Source: Sphaerothrix gracilis
Lineage (GTDB): Bacteria; Cyanobacteriota; Cyanobacteriia; Phormidesmidales; Phormidesmidaceae
DNA length: 64,000 bases
NCBI RefSeq assembly: GCF_030405905.1
Contig: NZ_JASATW010000022.1
Location: 33,958 to 97,957 of the forward strand
Direction of reading: 5' to 3'
Each line of letters begins with the position of its first letter. Position 1 is the first letter of the stretch. The translations under genes and the position numbers were made by a program. This document shows, piece after piece, positions 60,796-64,000 of this stretch. The notes under the pieces are model-generated. The model was not told where the DNA came from, did no database searches, and worked only from the letters and a program-made list of their open reading frames with translations.

Positions 60796-61142
60796 GATCT
60801 TGCTCAATCAATCCGCAGATTTTGCCGTTACAGATATTCTCATCGGGCAGATCAGAAGAGTCAGGCATGGCAGCTTCAATATGCTCATAGCGATGGGCTA
60901 ACTCTTGGCGAAGGATCAGCATAGCTTGAATGTGCTGATCGAGTTCTGCTAGGTGTTGCTTCACCATAGCTTTGAGGTCAGCGCAAGGGGGCACGCCATC
61001 CTGCCTGAGATCAATTAACCGCTTAATCTCATCCAAAGATAAGCCAAATCGTTTGGCCTTCTGGATAAAATCGAGCCTCTCCTCCTCTGCTGCCGAGTAG
61101 ATGCGATAGTGAGAGGCGGTGCGCTTTGGGGTTAAACTCATC
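60770..61142 (-). pseudogene. merR: merR lacking its DNA-binding start
   Basis: The protein reads TASHYRIYSAAEEERLDFIQKAKRFGLSLDEI onward (in parts), then PPCADL and KICGLIEQ, the metal-binding Cys region of MerR. The first 35 or so residues, with the HTH and RYYE motif, are missing: upstream sequence is group II intron debris. An open frame continues to 61249 but encodes unrelated residues. Without the HTH it cannot bind the mer operator. Confidence 0.8.
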
Positions 61143-61242
61143 GGCAGGGTCGCCCCCGCCGATGGTCTACAGAACCGGACGTGAAGTAGGGTAGGCAACC
61201 AGCGAGTTACTTGTGTAGGTACTTTTCCAATCGCCCCCCTCC

Positions 61243-61278
61243 AAACCACGCATGATCGCTTTCCGTATCACGTGGCTC
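61243..61278 (-). ncRNA. Group II intron domain V-like hairpin
   Basis: The minus strand reads GAGCCACGTGATACGG, AAAGCGATCATGCGTGGTTT: GAGCCACG pairs with CGTGGTTT around an inner stem, the catalytic domain V form. Domain VI-like sequence follows. Confidence 0.6.
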
Positions 61279-61898
61279 TCCAGTGAACTAATAATGTTCA
61301 ACACTGTTGCGGCATCTCGCATCTCGCGTACCTCACAATCGTTGACATTCAGTTCACCTATTCCACTTCGCCCTGTAAACGGTTCTCCCGTTTGCCCTGG
61401 TGGGTCGTAACTCCCACGACTACTATTGGAATTCCGTTACCTTAGGACTCTCGTCCCTTAGGCAATCCCGTGTTTCGTCATTGAGAACTGATTAAAGCGA
61501 CTTAGGCTCCCCATTTATATCCTTGAATGAGTTCGTTACTCATCGCCCATTGGTCAGGGCGTACCTCGAACGAAAGTTGAATTCGAGGCTACCAATGACA
61601 TCGGCGTAGAGACGTGCTACCGAAGGATGTGCAGTTTCCACCGCTGGATATTAGGATTCAGGCAGTTTAGCTTTAACCTTATCGCTCAGGTGTTGCGGAG
61701 CCGTAACATACACGTCTTCTGATACTCTCCGCTTTACTAACATGCTCTTGTCTCTCTTCCCTTTCGGGTTAAGGTAAGTTGTTCACCTCGGAGTCAGTTG
61801 CCCTGAACTCCGGCCAACTCAGTTGGCAGTTCACTCAATGCGCACCACGGCGCACAGTTTCCCTTCATCCGGCTCCTCAACGACTTGGTGAGTGACAA

Positions 61899-62580
61899 TC
61901 AGACCTCTCTGCTGCTAGCTGAGCGCCGCTCAGCAGCAGATTTGACGTGGTGACAATGCCTGTGCAGGAGTTGCCAATTGGAGGAAACATCCAGCCCGCC
62001 TTGGGAGCGAGGCAAGATGTGGTCGAGTTCGATGACATCACCGTGCATGAAGAACAAGTTGCAAGCACTGCAACGGCCCTTCTGGCGCTTGAGCAAGCGA
62101 GCCGTAGTAGGCCGGATGAGGGGCGATTGGCCGTTTCTAGTAGCCCAGTAGAGCCAGTCGCCATCATACGGACTGCGGTTAGCCTGCACCTTGGTAAAGC
62201 GGCGGATGGGCGTATCCGCATGATTCGCCAGTTTCATCCAGGCATCGTGTTCCAAGCGAGCCGCAAAGACCCAGTGAGCGTTGCCGATAGCGTGCCAGTA
62301 CTTCAGGTTCACCCATCGCCTGTGTTTCTTTGGGTGCCTCCTTCTAGCCCAACTTTGTAGGATGGCGAAGAGGGCAGCCGAGAGAGCGGAAAAAGTGTGC
62401 TTACTGGCTTGAGTGGAGTAATAGCGACACCAGCCGCGAATCACCGGATTGAGATGAGCGATCAGAGCCGCTTGGGGGGCGGCTCGGTGAGATCGCACAA
62501 TCTGAGCCAGTTTTTGACGGTGGAGTTTAACCTTTTCCTGAGCGGGTTGAATGAGTGTTTTGAAGCCTAGCGGAGTGCCG
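61899..62580 (-). pseudogene. Group II intron maturase, C-terminal half with HNH domain
   Basis: In frame from 62580: PLGFKTLIQPAQEKVKLH, then APQAALIAHLNPVIRGWCRY YST and WVNLKYWHAIGNAHWVFA of the maturase X domain. An HNH endonuclease end follows: CSACNLFFMHGDVIELDHIL, then SNWQLLHRHCHHVK. The reverse-transcriptase domain (about 300 residues) is absent. This is a class of bacterial retro-intron protein; the remnant is not functional. Confidence 0.8.
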
Positions 62581-62582
62581 CG

Positions 62583-62885
62583 GCACCGTTGTCGCGTTTC
62601 AGGCTAAGTGGGATCTTCCCAACTTTTGATGATGAGGTGGAATGTGCATTGAAGTAGTGATAGAGAGATTTTGGATAAGTGTAGTGAAGGAGAAAAAGGT
62701 GTGAGCAGGCGATCGCCTTAAAGCTTGTTGCCTGGCTTTGCCCGCCAAGTGCATCAACGGCAACTGCTGGCTCAATGTCCCCAATGTTAAAGCGCTTTCC
62801 AACTGCCAAGCTACTGGCAAACAGGCCAATGCGATCGCTGTGAGCTGTTGTTTATGAAAATGGTGCTGACGAGCTAAGACTAGAG
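62583..62885. other. Gap between intron remnant and hypothetical gene
   Basis: No gene that I can support. It contains the string AGTGGGATCTTCCCAAC (about 62603-62619), which resembles the sequence beside the 9421-9446 palindrome, and one HIP1 octamer. Confidence 0.4.
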
Positions 62886-63200
62886 CTAAAGAGTCAGTCG
62901 AATAGACCAGGAAACTTCACGCCCAGCTGTAGGTTCATGGGTTTGCTGAAATTGCTGTTTAAGCAGCTTGAGGCGTTTTTCCTGCTTCAGGATATCGCTA
63001 GGATAGTCCCATTTGCCGGGCGTAAGCCGACGACAGATGATTCCATGCTTATGTCTAAACTGAGTGAGCTCTTGAGCTGCGCAGGCATGAAAGAAAGGGG
63101 GCATGAGGGTATCAATTTTGTGTTCGAGTTGAGCGAGTTGCAATCGCAGGTCGATCATTTGATCGATGACGCTGTCAGAGACAGGGCTATCTGTATTCAT
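62886..63200 (-). CDS. Conserved cyanobacterial hypothetical protein
   Basis: 104 residues, charged and helical: QMIDLRLQLAQLEHKIDTLM, PPFFHACAAQELTQFRHK, then a basic end RRLTPGKWDYPSDILKQEKR. I have a sense of similar small proteins in other cyanobacteria with the LTPxxWxYxxDILK motif, but know no function. A 77-bp fragment of it is found at 15520-15596. Confidence 0.65.
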   Translation of the reverse strand: MNTDSPVSDSVIDQMIDLRLQLAQLEHKIDTLMPPFFHACAAQELTQFRHKHGIICRRLTPGKWDYPSDILKQEKRLKLLKQQFQQTHEPTAGREVSWSIRLTL

Positions 63201-64000
63201 AGAGGCAGAGAGGAGTTTTCTTGCCTATCATGCTACGAAACGGCCTATGCCAAGCTTCTAGAAAGTTCGAGTTTTCCAAGCTCCTGAGAAACAGCAACAG
63301 TCCCTCACCACCAGCGATCGCCCGCATGATAGTTTCCAAGTCAAAAGAGCGATCGCCCGAGAGGGTTTTGCACTGATACAAAGTAGAGTAAGCTGAGCCA
63401 GCGATCGCCTTGCTTCTATAGAGTTGGAAGAAGGGATGGCCTCAGGGTTCTGCAGCACACTAAGAATGCTTGTAAGCCCTCCTCAGTTCAGAGCAATAAT
63501 CGCTGAGCTTAGCGCGATCGCATCCGCAAGGAAGCCGATAGGATAGCACCCGCGCTCTGTCTCCTATGCAAGTTAAAGGCACAATATGTACACACTAAAT
63601 GTACACTCAAAAAACACGCTTAAAGTAAGCAAGCTGAATGTATACATACAAATTCATGCGTGTCTCAACGCAGAGGCAAGAAGCGATCGCATGAGCAAAG
63701 ACGCTAAAACGCTTACACAGCAGCGCTTTTGCGAAATAAAGCAAATACAGAAGAGGGCTTGCAAGTATAAAAGCGATCGCATTACAGCGTATAGAACAAC
63801 GGCACAGCAACACACAAGCGTATAAGCAACACAGCGATCGCAGTGCCAGCAACGTTTTTTGGATTTTGTCGAGTGCCACGTTATTTGACATGTTATGAGT
63901 ATTTGTGCCACGTTAAACGTCATAACAGTGGTGAAGTGATTGATTTATAAAGTTTTGAGATTAAAGCGTATATTTAATTTTTTTATTGAGCTAGCGATCG
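63201..64000. other. Gene-free, HIP1-rich end of the window
   Basis: Seven complete HIP1 octamers plus a partial one fall in about 700 bp. TGTACAC motifs lie at 63585-63610 and a GTGCCA-anchored repeat at 63843-63915. Open frames here are short, overlapping and of unlikely composition, so I annotate none. Confidence 0.6.
63843..63920. repeat. Three GTGCCA-anchored repeats
   Basis: GTGCCA starts at about 63843, 63873 and 63906 (spacing 30 and 33); the last two share GTGCCACGTTA. CATAAC lies in opposite orientation in and after the second unit. The array resembles a protein-binding array at an element end, but no element is identified. Confidence 0.45.

Larger units (their letters stand above)
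61143..62582 (-). mobile_element. Degraded group II intron inserted in merR
   Basis: The segment holds a maturase C-terminal half (61899-62580), then about 750 nt with a domain V-like hairpin near its 3' end (61243-61278), ending at the merR remnant. The reverse-transcriptase half and intron 5' domains are missing. Exact 3' splice site is uncertain (61140-61190). Confidence 0.65.

Noticed and set aside
63586..63923. Overlapping short frames on both strands near the window end
   Set aside because: They have no ribosome sites, are rich in Cys or simple runs produced by HIP1 and AT-rich repeats, and show no family motif.
1..64000. CRISPR array
   Set aside because: I saw no regularly spaced direct repeats of 25-40 bp with unique spacers and no cas genes on either strand.

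Overview
The window looks like a chromosomal segment of a cyanobacterium of about 50% GC, probably filamentous and Leptolyngbya-like, though the genus is inferred. The evidence is the frequent HIP1 octamer (GCGATCGC), a flavodiiron protein, a CP12-type protein, SbtA/SbtB bicarbonate uptake genes, a cyanoexosortase and a Mo-nitrogenase C-terminal-domain protein. The density of insertion-sequence debris, duplications and broken genes marks most of 15-63 kb as a heavily reworked metal-resistance island.

Layout. 0-6.6 kb: inorganic-carbon and photoprotection genes (flavodiiron 3' part, variant CP12, sbtA-sbtB with terminator) followed by PsiE and pentapeptide proteins. 6.7-9.5 kb: a 5'-truncated tyrosine-recombinase (telomere-resolvase-like) gene and, 1.2 kb away, a perfect 26-bp palindrome. 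9.7-14.2 kb: an XRE regulator and a 1378-residue hybrid histidine kinase. 14.4-16.4 kb: a GNAT/partner pair and an IS6-like transposase with an internal 51-bp duplication. 16.4-32.5 kb: copper and metal genes, including a CopM-like DUF305 protein, a thioredoxin-like protein, DUF411, Lgt, cyanoexosortase B, MerR, an RND efflux system with YtkA-like modules and a CopRS-like two-component system. 32.6-33.6 kb: two nested IS701-like remnants. 33.7-38.3 kb: a sulfide/redox operon (persulfide-dioxygenase-rhodanese, DUF442, ion channel, glutaredoxin-MauE, DUF305). 38.5-46 kb: copper chaperones, CopA ATPase, cupredoxin, multicopper oxidase, VTT membrane protein and Rieske protein. 46-52 kb: TPR, VKOR-thioredoxin, NicO-like and CaCA transporters, and a Zn/Cd-type P-ATPase. 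52-60 kb: two M23 peptidases, a CPBP protease, an ArsR/SmtB sensor, TPR proteins, a methyltransferase and an amidase. 60-62.6 kb: a mer remnant (CopZ-like chaperone, MerF, decapitated MerR) broken by a degraded group II intron. 63.2-64 kb: no gene, HIP1-rich.

Three regulatory signatures recur. (1) The direct repeat ATTTCAT-N4-ATTTCAT, or a near variant with G or C at an end, occurs eight times at 17.4-39.3 kb upstream of copper genes and fits an OmpR/CopR-type operator. (2) TTGAC(A/T)-N20-TAGGCT occurs before merR and before the thioredoxin-like gene and fits MerR control. (3) CTGAA-N6-TTCAG occurs before the Zn/Cd ATPase, between the two M23 peptidase genes and before arsR, and fits an ArsR/SmtB operator. 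Together they suggest that copper, a MerR-sensed metal and zinc/cadmium are handled by separate circuits, and that cell-envelope proteases may belong to the zinc circuit.

Many genes here are decaying: a CopZ-like gene, a DUF3105 gene, a TIGR03943/DUF1980 gene, a TPR gene, merR, a methyltransferase tail, and a TPR/ArsR chimera made from a duplicated neighbour. The in-frame nonsense codons seen in these genes are all TAG. All family assignments come from reading motifs; no database search was run.
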